Part shown: positions 1 to 7,559 of the stretch, one piece after another
Position numbering within the stretch: the stretch's first letter is position 1
Layout: every line of letters begins with the position of its first letter
Source of the DNA: Myxococcota bacterium
GTDB lineage: Bacteria > Myxococcota_A > UBA9160 > SMWR01
Length of the DNA stretch: 19,976 nucleotides
Direction: 5' to 3'
Assembly (NCBI GenBank): GCA_022447545.1
Contig: JAKVBI010000038.1
Location: 1-19,976 of the forward strand
Program-made: the position numbers and the translations under genes
The notes under the pieces: generated by a model
The model's database searches: none
What the model saw: only the letters and a program-made list of their open reading frames with translations
What the model was told of the DNA's origin: nothing

Positions 1-250
1 GATCCGCAGTCGCCCAGTAGCCGCGAAAGGTCGGAGTCAGACGCAAGGAAGCACGAGCATTGCCGGAAGCAGCTGCCACCATGGAATCGCTGATGGGCTC
101 GCCCGTAATGACGGCCTGCTCGAGATGGCTGCCCATGACCTGGCCCCGAGATTGGAGCATGGGATACGGGGCGAGTCGGTCCAGCAGCGCGTGAACACGC
201 GCCGGGTCCTCGAAAGCGGGGCTCAGTGCGACCGGGGAGCGCGGGATCAC
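1..250 (-). CDS. Unidentified protein, N-terminal part only (runs off the left edge)
   Basis: An open frame of 83 codons reads leftwards from a GTG at 248-250 to the window edge without a stop. The GTG overlaps the TGA of the upstream amidase gene (shared bases 247-250), the usual layout of translationally coupled genes, and this is the main reason to believe it is a real gene. The predicted N-terminus begins MIPRSPVALSPAFEDPARV and contains no signal peptide, membrane segment or motif that I recognise. Around residues 30-60 it reads as a soluble alpha/beta protein (for example SHLEQAVITGEPIS). I assign no function. Coupling to the amidase suggests the two products act in the same process. 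The start could instead lie further in, at the Met codons near residue 31 or 39. Confidence 0.6.
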   Translation of the reverse strand, partial: MIPRSPVALSPAFEDPARVHALLDRLAPYPMLQSRGQVMGSHLEQAVITGEPISDSMVAAASGNARASLRLTPTFRGYWATAD

Positions 251-1710
251 GCGGCAACCGGGGGTGCGACGAAGCCCCCCACCACGGACTCGACCCGTTC
301 AGCGAAAGCCAGCGCCGTGCGGTCCTGCAGATAATTGGCCACCACCTGCATGCCTACCGGTAGCCCCGAGGCCCCCGCCCCCACGGGCACCACGGTGGAA
401 GGCAGGTAGACGACGCCGGTCAAGCCCGCCCAGAACAACTGAGACCAGAAGGGCTGGGGACGACCGTCCACTTCGAAGGCACGCTCGGTGAAGGCCCGCG
501 GATCGTGTGGATAGGCGACGGTGGGCATGACGGGACAGAGCAGAATATCGTAGCTCTGGAAGAACTCGTGCCAGGCGGCTTTCATCTTCAGTCGCGTCTC
601 GTCAGTGCGCAGCCAGTCGCGATGACTCAGAACCGTCCCACGCAGGATGCTCGCCATCAGACCACGATCATTAGGATCCAGCGAGGCCGCCGCCTCGGCA
701 ATTCTCTGATGGGCCTCGGGGGGCATGCCCGCACCCATGACCGACTGCAGAAGCAGCTGGTAGCACTCACTACTCCGGTCCGTGTCGATGGCGGGGCGGG
801 CCCGATCGTCGATGCGCGCCCCCGCCGCCGCCAGGGCGTCGAGGGCATGCTGCAACCGATCACCGACTTCGCTTGAAACCCTGCAGTTCGGGTCGTCGAG
901 CCAAGCCGCTACGCGAAAATCCGACAAACTGCGGCCCTGAGCCTCGGGAAGTTCGATCCGCCAGGCCGCCTCTTCACCCGGCGGCGGAGCCACCAGCACA
1001 TCGAGAGCAAGTCTGAGATCCGCCGTGCAACGGGCCAGCGGGCCCGTCACCACCAGGTCACCCTCGGACCGGGTCCCAGGCGGCCCGGGGATGTGCCCCT
1101 GCATGGAGACAATGCCGTGACTCGGCTTGTGGCCGAACACTCCACAGAAGTGCGACGGGTTGCGGATGGAGCCCCCAATGTCGCTGCCGAGTTCAAGGGG
1201 CGTCATGCCCAAAGCAAGGGCCGCGGCGGCGCCGCCACTCGAGCCACCGGGAATCAGGTCGGGGTTCCAGGGATTGCCCGTGACGCCGTAGACCTCGTTG
1301 TAAGTCTGGAGGTCCCCACCGTAGAGGGGCACATTGGTCTTGCCAAAGAGCACTGCACCGGCGTCAACCAGGCGCTGCACCGCCACGGCGTGGCGCTCCG
1401 GCCGATGTTGGGCGAGTTCCGGCGCTCCGGCGGTGGCCGGCATGCCCACCACCTCGAAGCAGTCCTTGATGGTCATGGGCAGGCCGTGCAATGCCCCCCA
1501 GCGCTCACCCGAGGCCAAGGCAGCATCTGCCTCATCGGCGCGACGACGAGCCGACGAGGCATCGAGGGCCACCACGGCGTTGACACTGGCGTTGCGGGCC
1601 TCGACACGTTCGAGGTGCGCATCGAGCACCTCGCGACTCGACCATCGCCCAGCCACCAATGCAGCGCACAGTTCGGAGGCAGTGAGATCGGCGGGGTGCT
1701 CGCGGCTCAT
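247..1710 (-). CDS. Amidase-signature family amidohydrolase
   Basis: The 487-residue product is a full-length amidase-signature (AS) enzyme, a cytoplasmic serine hydrolase that cleaves C-N bonds of amides. The Ser-cisSer-Lys triad is visible: Lys82 in TIKDCF, cis-Ser157 in the Gly/Ser-rich PGGSSGGAAAALA loop, and nucleophile Ser181 in GSDIGGSIRNP. The spacings (24 residues from cis-Ser to nucleophile, 99 from Lys to nucleophile) equal those known for FAAH and GatA. The protein is close to GatA in length, but no gatB or gatC lies alongside, so a catabolic or detoxifying amidase is more likely than the tRNA amidotransferase subunit. The ATG at 1710 is preceded by GGAG four bases upstream. Its stop overlaps the start of the next minus-strand gene. 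The substrate cannot be read from the sequence. Confidence 0.93.
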   Translation of the reverse strand: MSREHPADLTASELCAALVAGRWSSREVLDAHLERVEARNASVNAVVALDASSARRRADEADAALASGERWGALHGLPMTIKDCFEVVGMPATAGAPELAQHRPERHAVAVQRLVDAGAVLFGKTNVPLYGGDLQTYNEVYGVTGNPWNPDLIPGGSSGGAAAALALGMTPLELGSDIGGSIRNPSHFCGVFGHKPSHGIVSMQGHIPGPPGTRSEGDLVVTGPLARCTADLRLALDVLVAPPPGEEAAWRIELPEAQGRSLSDFRVAAWLDDPNCRVSSEVGDRLQHALDALAAAGARIDDRARPAIDTDRSSECYQLLLQSVMGAGMPPEAHQRIAEAAASLDPNDRGLMASILRGTVLSHRDWLRTDETRLKMKAAWHEFFQSYDILLCPVMPTVAYPHDPRAFTERAFEVDGRPQPFWSQLFWAGLTGVVYLPSTVVPVGAGASGLPVGMQVVANYLQDRTALAFAERVESVVGGFVAPPVAA

Positions 1711-1786
1711 GGGGCTCCAGCATACTCGCTGTTCCGGCTCTCGTGCAGCGCCTTCGCAGGCATGCCCACCGAGTCACCGCTTGACG

Positions 1787-1792
1787 TAGAAT
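1787..1792 (+). promoter_or_regulatory. Possible -10 element upstream of the VOC gene
   Basis: TAGAAT matches the sigma-70 -10 consensus at five of six positions and lies 27 bases before the VOC ATG, which would leave a short leader containing the AAGGAA ribosome site (1810-1815). It sits in the 109-base gap between divergent genes. No convincing -35 hexamer stands 16-18 bases upstream. The adjacent TTGACG (1781-1786) is too close to serve this -10. Weak candidate. Confidence 0.25.
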
Positions 1793-1819
1793 GCCCACCA
1801 GCGACTAAAAAGGAACTCC

Positions 1820-2311
1820 ATGACAGAACCCATCGTGACCCTGGGCACCGTCTCTCACATCGGCATCGTGGTAGAGGACGCCGACGCCGCCGCCGCGTTC
1901 TACACCCGCACCTTCGGCCTCGGGCCCTTCTCGACGCAGATCTACGACATGAACGAGGCGCCCTACTTTCGCGTCAATGGCGAGCAGAACCCCGCGATCT
2001 TCAAGGCCGCCATTGCCTACTCGGGTGGGGTCTTCATCGAACTGGTCGAGGTGATCGAGGGGCAGACGGTCCACACCGAATTCCTCAAGGAACGCGGCGC
2101 GGGCCTTCAGCACCTGGCCTTCAACGTGACGGGTGGCAAGCAGATCGTGGAGCGCCTGGCCGCCGAGGGCATCCAGGCCATTCTCGAGTACGAGTTCGAG
2201 ACCGAATTCAACTCGAAGCCCATGCACGTCTACGAGGTCTATCTGGACACGGCTCGCCTGACCGGCGGAACCACCATCCAACTCTTGGAAATGACACCCC
2301 TGGAAAGCTGA
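1820..2311 (+). CDS. VOC-superfamily (glyoxalase/bleomycin-resistance fold) metalloprotein
   Basis: This 163-residue protein has two beta-alpha-beta-beta-beta modules of the vicinal oxygen chelate fold. The four expected metal-binding positions are present: His13 in VSHIGIVV, Glu74 in FIELVE, His98 in LQHLAFNV and Glu157 in IQLLEM. The His-Glu-His-Glu set resembles methylmalonyl-CoA epimerase and glyoxalase I, but the protein also has features of the uncharacterised VOC proteins often found in catabolic clusters (LGPFSTQIYDM, and a GLQHLAF motif after a lactoylglutathione-lyase-like helix). I would not choose a specific reaction. The start is supported by an AAGGAA ribosome site about five bases upstream. 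It is divergent from the amidase gene and 33 bases ahead of the MFS gene, so it may be co-transcribed with that transporter. Confidence 0.88.
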   Translation: MTEPIVTLGTVSHIGIVVEDADAAAAFYTRTFGLGPFSTQIYDMNEAPYFRVNGEQNPAIFKAAIAYSGGVFIELVEVIEGQTVHTEFLKERGAGLQHLAFNVTGGKQIVERLAAEGIQAILEYEFETEFNSKPMHVYEVYLDTARLTGGTTIQLLEMTPLES

Positions 2312-2332
2312 TTCCTCTGGGAGCTCTGGGGT

Positions 2333-2338
2333 TAGACT
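2333..2338 (+). promoter_or_regulatory. Possible -10 element abutting the MFS start codon
   Basis: TAGACT lies six bases before the GTG start of the MFS gene. Transcription beginning at the usual distance from a -10 would start on the GTG itself, giving a leaderless mRNA. No clear ribosome binding site precedes this GTG, which fits. There is no recognisable -35 at 2308-2316. Suggestive only. Confidence 0.25.
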
Positions 2339-2344
2339 GCGGCC

Positions 2345-3709
2345 GTGCCGCCCGACAACGAGCCCGCCACAGACGCCGGGACCCCCCTGTACTCCCACGG
2401 CTACGTCCGTTACGTGCTGGGCGTGATGTTCGCGGTGATGGTCTTCAACACCGTCGACCGCTACGTGATGTCGATCCTGCTGGAGCCGATCAAGCATGAT
2501 CTCGGACTCACGGACCGTCAGCTGGGCTGGCTGGTAGGATTCGCGTTCACCGCCGTCTATGCCATCACCTCGATTCCGCTGGCGCGCCTGGCCGATCGGG
2601 GCATGCGCCGCAGCGTGATCGCTGGGGGGCTGTTTGCCTGGAGCCTGTTCACGGCCGCCACAAGCCTGGCCCAGAACTTCTTCCAGATGTTTCTACTGCG
2701 CATGGCCGTGGGAGTGGGCGAGGCAGCGGGCTCGTCACCGGGCCAGGCCCTGATCTCGGACTACGTCCCCCCGGAGCGCCGGGCCCGCGGCCTGTCCATC
2801 ATCTCCCTCGGCGCCGTGGCGGGACTGGCATTGGGGATGATGGGCGGCGGTTGGATCAATGAATTGTGGGGCTGGCGCATGGCTTTCCTGGCCGCCGGAC
2901 TGCCGGGCATCCTGCTCGCCCTGCTCGTGCGTCTGACCGTGCGCGAGCCGCCGCGTGGATGGAGCGAAGGCCGCGTGCCCCAGAGCCGCGAGACCCCCAT
3001 GCGCGAAACCGTGAAGTACCTCTTCGGCTTCCGGAGTTTCTCGTGGGTGCTGGCCGCCAGCGCGGCCGCACTGTTCGCCTCCATGGGGCGCAACCTGTGG
3101 GAGCCGAGCTTTCTGATCCGCATCTACGATCTCGGAACCGGGGCCGCAGGCACCTGGTACTTCCTGACGAGCCCCCTGCCCTCGGCTCTCGGCATCTACC
3201 TGGGCGGGTTTCTGTGCGATCGCTGGTCGCGGCGAGACCGACGCTGGTTCATGGGAGTGCCCATCCTGGGGCAGACCTTGAGCGTGCCGTTTCTGGTGGC
3301 CTTCGTGCTGTGGCCCGAGAGCCACCGCCTCCCCCTGCCCGGCGGCCTTCCGGACTTGCCCGTGGCCCTGCTGTTCAGCGTCGTGGCCTCGACCCTGGGC
3401 TCCTGGTACACGGCCCCCATGTTGGCCATCGTCCAGAACCTGGCGCGCCCGCCCATGCGCGCCATGGCCGCAGCCGTGTCGAGTGTGGTGACGGCATTCC
3501 TGGGACACGGCCTGGGGCCGCTGCTCGTGGGAGATCTGAACACCCGCCTCGAGCCGACCTTCGGCGAGGAGGCCATCCGCTACTCGCTACTACTGGTGGT
3601 CACCGCCCCGCTGTTGTCGGCGGCCCTGTGCGCCGGAGCCCTGGGGTCGATTCGCGGTGACCTGGCCCGCGCCCAGCAGGCAGGCAACAACGAAACCCCT
3701 GACGCCTGA
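2345..3709 (+). CDS. MFS transporter, Spinster-like
   Basis: The 454-residue product is a major facilitator superfamily carrier with about twelve hydrophobic segments. The first begins near residue 22 (VRYVLGVMFAVMVFNTVDRY). The Asp-Arg after helix 1 (TVDRYVMSILLEPIKHDLGL) and the loop-2/3 signature LARLADRGMRRSVI (79-92) are typical of the bacterial Spinster-like branch. GEAAGSSPGQALISDYVPPERR (about 125-146) is the usual helix 4-5 region of that group. A charged linker around 195-215 (REPPRGWSEGRVPQ) separates the two six-helix halves. The substrate is unknown; relatives have been linked to organic anions, lipids or aromatic acids. Translation starts at GTG with no strong ribosome site. It follows the VOC gene closely and precedes the cupin gene, suggesting a small uptake/catabolism cluster. 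Confidence 0.9.
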   Translation: MPPDNEPATDAGTPLYSHGYVRYVLGVMFAVMVFNTVDRYVMSILLEPIKHDLGLTDRQLGWLVGFAFTAVYAITSIPLARLADRGMRRSVIAGGLFAWSLFTAATSLAQNFFQMFLLRMAVGVGEAAGSSPGQALISDYVPPERRARGLSIISLGAVAGLALGMMGGGWINELWGWRMAFLAAGLPGILLALLVRLTVREPPRGWSEGRVPQSRETPMRETVKYLFGFRSFSWVLAASAAALFASMGRNLWEPSFLIRIYDLGTGAAGTWYFLTSPLPSALGIYLGGFLCDRWSRRDRRWFMGVPILGQTLSVPFLVAFVLWPESHRLPLPGGLPDLPVALLFSVVASTLGSWYTAPMLAIVQNLARPPMRAMAAAVSSVVTAFLGHGLGPLLVGDLNTRLEPTFGEEAIRYSLLLVVTAPLLSAALCAGALGSIRGDLARAQQAGNNETPDA

Positions 3710-3730
3710 GCGCCCGACCCGGTCCACGTG

Positions 3731-3736
3731 TAGGAT
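3731..3736 (+). promoter_or_regulatory. Possible -10 element upstream of the cupin gene
   Basis: TAGGAT lies 30 bases before the cupin ATG and directly after the palindrome CACGTG (3725-3730), in the 57-base gap behind the MFS gene. It resembles the sigma-70 -10 but has no matching -35, which would fall in the end of the MFS gene. Together with similar hexamers before neighbouring genes it may mark a local promoter. Weak. Confidence 0.22.
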
Positions 3737-3766
3737 CGTGTCCCTCATCGAGAGGAGGAGTCCCCC

Positions 3767-4171
3767 ATGGAGATCGAAGGCTTTGGCACCCTCGTCCGCC
3801 CGGACGAACTCGAATGGATCGAAACCCCCGGTGGCAACTCCCTCAAGGTGCTGCGCGTGAGCGAGGAGACGGGTTCGTGGTCCGCGCTGTTCAAGGCCGA
3901 GGCGGGAACCACCAACCCGCCCCACATCCACCTGGGCCCCGCGGACTTCTACGTGATCTCAGGCGTCCTCGAATACCGCGGCGGTACCGCTCGGGCCGGC
4001 GAGTGGATCTACGAGCCCAACGGCGCCGAGCACGAGGCCACCCACCACCCGGTGGAGACCGTCTACCTCGCCAACGTCCACGGAGCCATCGCCTTCTACG
4101 GCGAGGACAAGCAAATCGTGGCCCTCAGCGACTGGCGCGGCATGAAGGCGCTGCTGGACCAGCAGAAGTGA
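3767..4171 (+). CDS. Single-domain cupin protein
   Basis: A 134-residue protein consisting of one small beta-barrel cupin. Motif 1 is PPHIHLGPADFYVISG (residues 51-66): metal ligands His53 and His55 are present, but the usual Glu position is Asp60. Motif 2 supplies His89 in PNGAEHEATH. This looks like the ChrR/dihydroxyacetophenone-dioxygenase-like cupins, which bind Fe, Zn or Ni and may be dioxygenases, isomerases or anti-sigma sensor domains. With no N-terminal anti-sigma region here, an enzyme is more likely. The ATG is preceded by a strong GAGGAG ribosome site. It closes the small-molecule gene group; the polysaccharide locus starts 64 bases downstream. The precise reaction cannot be determined from the sequence. 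Confidence 0.85.
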   Translation: MEIEGFGTLVRPDELEWIETPGGNSLKVLRVSEETGSWSALFKAEAGTTNPPHIHLGPADFYVISGVLEYRGGTARAGEWIYEPNGAEHEATHHPVETVYLANVHGAIAFYGEDKQIVALSDWRGMKALLDQQK

Positions 4172-4235
4172 AGCGAGTTCCCAACCGAATCGATGGGCTG
4201 GCCTCATCCAGGGACGACGAGAGCCGGCCCCCGTC

Positions 4236-5126
4236 GTGTCGATGTCACGAGATCCGATCGTGAGCGAAGCATCGGGACCTCCTCTTCACGTGGAAACGTC
4301 ACGCGCGGGACCGACCTCGGTGCTCGTCAACGCTCGACGAGTCCTCCAACGTCGCGAAACCATCTGGCTTTTGGTCAGTGGAAACCTGCGGGCCGGCCAC
4401 CGCGACAAGGTCCTCGGGAACATCTGGAATCTTCTGGACCCTCTGCTGTTCATCGGCGTCTACTTTCTGGTCTTCGGAGTCGGTTTGCGCCAGTCCGGAG
4501 ACGACCCCATGGCCTTCGTCCTCTATATGGCCGTTGGCGTGCTCGCATATAATTTCCTCCAGGGCACCCTCGCCCAGGCTGCAAGTTGCGTACGGGCCAA
4601 TTCTGGCATCCTCCACTCTGTGGCCTTCCCCAAGGCGATCCTCCCGATTTCGCTGAGTTTCTCTCGACTCTACGACTTCGCGTGGGGCCTGTTGGTGTTG
4701 TTGGCCATCGTTTTCGCGATGCAAATCCCGATCAGCTGGGCGATGGCCTGGCTCCCGGCGATCGTCGTCGTCCAGTGGCTCCTGTGCCTCGGACTGGCTT
4801 TCTGGGTCGCCCACCTGGGGGCCTTCTTCGCCGATACCGTCAACGTCGTGGGCGTCCTGACGCGCCTCCTCTTCTTCGGGTCGCCCATCTTCTATTACGC
4901 CAGGAGTCAGGAGGGACACGAGGGAATCGTGCCCGAGCGCTACCTGGCGATCTACTACTCCAACCCGCTCGCCTGCCTGATGGAGGCCTACCGCGATGCC
5001 ATCCTCTGGCAACGCAGCCCCAGACTGGAAGAACTGCTCTATGTCGCGGCGATCAGCGGCGTCTCTTTGCTGTTGGGATTCACGATCTTCTCCCGCGCCG
5101 AGGGCCGTTTCGCCAAGTACGTCTAG
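4236..5126 (+). CDS. wzm: Polysaccharide ABC exporter, permease subunit (Wzm-like)
   Basis: The 296-residue integral membrane protein belongs to the ABC-2 permease family that moves lipid-linked O-antigen or teichoic-acid-type polymers across the inner membrane. It has a cytoplasmic N-terminus of about 65 residues, whose amphipathic segment (LVSGNLRAGHRDKVLGNIWN) corresponds to the conserved interface helix of Wzm/TagG. About six hydrophobic segments follow, near residues 68-84, 93-112, 140-162, 170-198, 205-221 and 266-284. FGSPIFYYARS and YYSNPLACLMEAYRDAILW are typical for the family. The start is uncertain: GTG at 4236, ATG at 4242 and GTG at 4260 are in frame and none has a clear ribosome site. 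Its stop overlaps a possible GTG of the next gene by one base. Its likely ATPase partner lies about 14 kb downstream at the right edge. Confidence 0.9.
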   Translation: MSMSRDPIVSEASGPPLHVETSRAGPTSVLVNARRVLQRRETIWLLVSGNLRAGHRDKVLGNIWNLLDPLLFIGVYFLVFGVGLRQSGDDPMAFVLYMAVGVLAYNFLQGTLAQAASCVRANSGILHSVAFPKAILPISLSFSRLYDFAWGLLVLLAIVFAMQIPISWAMAWLPAIVVVQWLLCLGLAFWVAHLGAFFADTVNVVGVLTRLLFFGSPIFYYARSQEGHEGIVPERYLAIYYSNPLACLMEAYRDAILWQRSPRLEELLYVAAISGVSLLLGFTIFSRAEGRFAKYV

Positions 5127-5173
5127 TGAGACGACCCAACCCCCACCACGAGGCGGACCCGTCGCATCCACCC

Positions 5174-6325
5174 ATGGCTTCCCAACCTGCGCCGCATCTG
5201 GTCTGGCTCAGCGCGGTTCCCTGGAACTTCCCGTTGGTGGGTCGAACGCGCATGATCACCGAGGAGTGGCTCGAACTGGGACTGAGCACCACCTTCGTCC
5301 AGCCCGCCTGGGATCGAAGAGCCACCCAGAGAACGCTCGCGCGACTCATCCGCAGAGATGCAAAGCACACCCTGCAACCATGGCCCACTCTGCCTGCCGC
5401 AGTGTGGCCTCCATCGATTGATCGGTGGAGTTCGCGCACCCTTCGTTGGAAAGCCAACGCCTTGAGGCACCAACTGACCCGACACGTGAATTTCGAGCAC
5501 GCGGTCGCCTTGGTCGTTTCACCGGCCTGGGTCCCCTGGCTCGACGCGCTTCCGTTTCGATCCGTCATCTACGATTGCATCGACGACCTCGAAGTGATGA
5601 CGCCGCACTCGAGCCTTGGGCCCCTCTTTCAGGCATGGGAATCGGAACTGATCGAAAGAAGCGACGCGGTCGTGACAACGGCACCGGAACTGGCCGCTAC
5701 GATCCGATCGCGATGCTCGAAGACACCCATCGAAACCATCCGCAATGGCGTGCGGAGCGCCGAATTCATCCAGCGCGCTCGATACACCTCACGCCCCGCC
5801 GACCTGCCCCGGTCCGGGCCGATCGTGGGATTCGTGGGAGCGCTCTATGACTGGATCGACTGGCAACTGATCGAACGCATGGCCGAAAGAATGCCCGAAT
5901 GCAATTTCGTATTCGTCGGCCCCAGGGCCGCGAAGCCACCCACCGGCCCCACGAAAAGGCTGGCGAACCTCCACCTCCTGGGCCCCCGTGCCTACGCCGA
6001 AGTCCCCTCCTATATCGAGAATTTCGACGTTTGCTGGGTGCCCTTCGTCGACAGCCGAGTGAGCCGCCGAGCCAACCCGGTGAAGGTCTACGAGTATCTC
6101 GCTCTCGGCAAGCCAGTGCTCTCTACACCGATCTCCGACCCAGCGCACTTCGCAGAGTGGATCCAGATCGCCACGACCGACCAGGAAATGGAGGACGGCC
6201 TGCGCGCCGCCCTGCGCCAACCGAAACGAGACGCCGACACGCGACGAGATTTCGCCGCACTCCATTCGTGGCGGCAACGCGCGTTGACGTACCGAGACTT
6301 CGCCACGGCGATTGCGGAACGCTGA
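5174..6325 (+). CDS. GT-B fold glycosyltransferase (group 1/GT4-like)
   Basis: A cytoplasmic, probably membrane-associated glycosyltransferase of 383 residues. The N-terminal Rossmann half starts at PHLVWLSAVPWNFP. It includes VIYDCIDDLEVMTP (131-144) and SDAVVTTAPELAATIR (163-178), which are typical of the group that transfers hexoses in exopolysaccharide clusters. The C-terminal nucleotide-sugar half has GFVGALYDWIDWQLIE (219-234), NFVFVGPR and NPVKVYEYLALGKPVLST (301-318), the donor-binding region with its conserved acidic residue. The ATG at 5174 is chosen because homology-like sequence starts just after it. An in-frame GTG at 5126, overlapping the wzm stop by one base, would add 16 residues and is a credible alternative because it implies coupling to wzm. 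Donor and acceptor sugars are unknown. Confidence 0.88.
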   Translation: MASQPAPHLVWLSAVPWNFPLVGRTRMITEEWLELGLSTTFVQPAWDRRATQRTLARLIRRDAKHTLQPWPTLPAAVWPPSIDRWSSRTLRWKANALRHQLTRHVNFEHAVALVVSPAWVPWLDALPFRSVIYDCIDDLEVMTPHSSLGPLFQAWESELIERSDAVVTTAPELAATIRSRCSKTPIETIRNGVRSAEFIQRARYTSRPADLPRSGPIVGFVGALYDWIDWQLIERMAERMPECNFVFVGPRAAKPPTGPTKRLANLHLLGPRAYAEVPSYIENFDVCWVPFVDSRVSRRANPVKVYEYLALGKPVLSTPISDPAHFAEWIQIATTDQEMEDGLRAALRQPKRDADTRRDFAALHSWRQRALTYRDFATAIAER

Positions 6326-6401
6326 TCGACTACACTGGGCTCGAAACCGAACCCGAGAGCCGCCCCGCAGTCCAGTAAAAACAGCGACACCCGATTGCAA
6401 A

Positions 6402-7559
6402 ATGACCAACCCCGCCCTCTCCCAACCCCTGCGCGCACTCTGGCTGGTGCGCTCGGACCTGCGCGAGCACCCGGGCGGCGACACGACACAGATCCTGGAA
6501 ACGGCCTCGGCGCTTCGTGAACGGAACGTCTCGGTCACACTCTCATCGAACCCCCATCCCGCGCTGGACGGCGCCGACATCGTCCACCTATTTCACCTCG
6601 AGAGGACGTGGGAAAACCTGCGATGGATTCGACAAGCCGGAACCCACCCTCCCCCGCTGGTCCTGACCCCCATCTACTGGCCCAGCGACGAATTCGACCG
6701 AAACGGCCGATTCGGAATCCAGCGCGCGCTCGTGAGTACCCTTGGCATCGCCCCACTCCGAGCCCTGCGACCCACGCTGCTCACCCTCCTGGGGGCACTC
6801 CGGGAACGAACTCTCGGAGCCATCTCCCTCGAGATACCGAGCCCCGAACGGAGTGCGCGATCGATCCTAAACGGCGTTGACGCCCTCCTTCCGGGCAGCC
6901 ACGGCGAGCAGCGTGCCCTCGAAAGCCGGTTCTCTCCCCTTCCTCCGACCTTCGTCACTCCCGTGGGGTACGACGATCAGACTTTCTCACTCGCCAGCGG
7001 GCTGGGCGAAGCGAGGCGAAGCAAAGTGGTCTGCGTGGGTCGAATCGAACCCCGCAAGAACCAACTCGGCCTGATCCGCGCCCTCGCAAACACCTCGATC
7101 GAACTCACCCTCGTAGGTCAGCCCGGCCGCTTCCACGAGCGCTACGCGCGAGCGTGCCACGCAGCCGCCACAGCCAACATGAATTTCATTGAATGGCAGG
7201 ACTCTCATTCTCTGCGTGAGATCTACGCCGAAGCCCGGGTTCATGCCTGCCCCAGTTGGTACGAGACTCCGGGCCTCGTGAACCTGGAAGCGGCGGCGTG
7301 CGGCTGCAGGCTGGCCGTTACATCACGCGGCTCGACCCGGGAACACTTCGGCGACGAGGCCGAGTACTGCGACCCGGGCGACCCGGACTCCATACGAAAT
7401 TCGGTCGAGAAAGCCCTGGCGCGTGGGCCGAGCCTCGAACTCGCGCACCGGCTAGGCCGCGAGTACACCTGGACCGCTGCAGCCGAATCGACCCGCAAGG
7501 CCTACGACCAGGTGCTCTCCGCGACACGAAAGTCGCAGCCGAACGCCTCAGATGAGTGA
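6402..7559 (+). CDS. GT4-family glycosyltransferase
   Basis: The 385-residue protein has the two-domain GT-B layout. The N-terminal half shows REHPGGDTTQILETASALRE (21-40), a classic acceptor-side start with a Gly-Gly loop, and DIVHLFHL. The C-terminal half has VVCVGRIEPRKNQLGLIRAL (209-228) and the E-x7-E donor motif Glu288/Glu296 in YETPGLVNLEAAACG. This places it with retaining GT4 enzymes that use nucleotide-activated hexoses or heptoses. The ATG at 6402 was preferred over an upstream in-frame ATG at 6312, which lies inside the previous gene and adds unrelated residues. The 76-base gap before it holds no clear promoter apart from a TACACT hexamer at 6331. Its last eight bases overlap the next gene. 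Linkage specificity is unknown. Confidence 0.9.
   Translation: MTNPALSQPLRALWLVRSDLREHPGGDTTQILETASALRERNVSVTLSSNPHPALDGADIVHLFHLERTWENLRWIRQAGTHPPPLVLTPIYWPSDEFDRNGRFGIQRALVSTLGIAPLRALRPTLLTLLGALRERTLGAISLEIPSPERSARSILNGVDALLPGSHGEQRALESRFSPLPPTFVTPVGYDDQTFSLASGLGEARRSKVVCVGRIEPRKNQLGLIRALANTSIELTLVGQPGRFHERYARACHAAATANMNFIEWQDSHSLREIYAEARVHACPSWYETPGLVNLEAAACGCRLAVTSRGSTREHFGDEAEYCDPGDPDSIRNSVEKALARGPSLELAHRLGREYTWTAAAESTRKAYDQVLSATRKSQPNASDE

Noticed and set aside
247-1710. Assignment of the amidase as GatA of the tRNA amidotransferase
   Set aside because: The triad is shared by all amidase-signature enzymes, and no gatB or gatC lies nearby.
1781-1809. TTGACG with ACTAAA 17 bases downstream as a promoter
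   Set aside because: The spacing is ideal, but transcription would begin only a few bases before the VOC ATG and after the ribosome site, and the -10 matches the consensus poorly.
1093-2499. Long open frame of 468 codons on the plus strand
   Set aside because: It runs antisense to the amidase and through the VOC gene in another frame; the translation is Arg/Gly/His-rich with no fold signature. High GC makes such shadow frames common.
4299-5171. 290-codon minus-strand frame opposite wzm
   Set aside because: The true frame encodes clear membrane helices. The opposite translation is charged, low-complexity and motif-free.
4586-5173. N-terminal extension of the first GT-B gene into wzm
   Set aside because: The extra 196 residues lie out of frame over wzm and are unlike glycosyltransferase sequence; the start at 5174 (or 5126) is adequate.
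5789-6580. 263-codon minus-strand frame opposite the two glycosyltransferases
   Set aside because: It covers two genes whose GT-B motifs are clear on the plus strand, and its translation is Arg/Ser/Gly-rich without motif.
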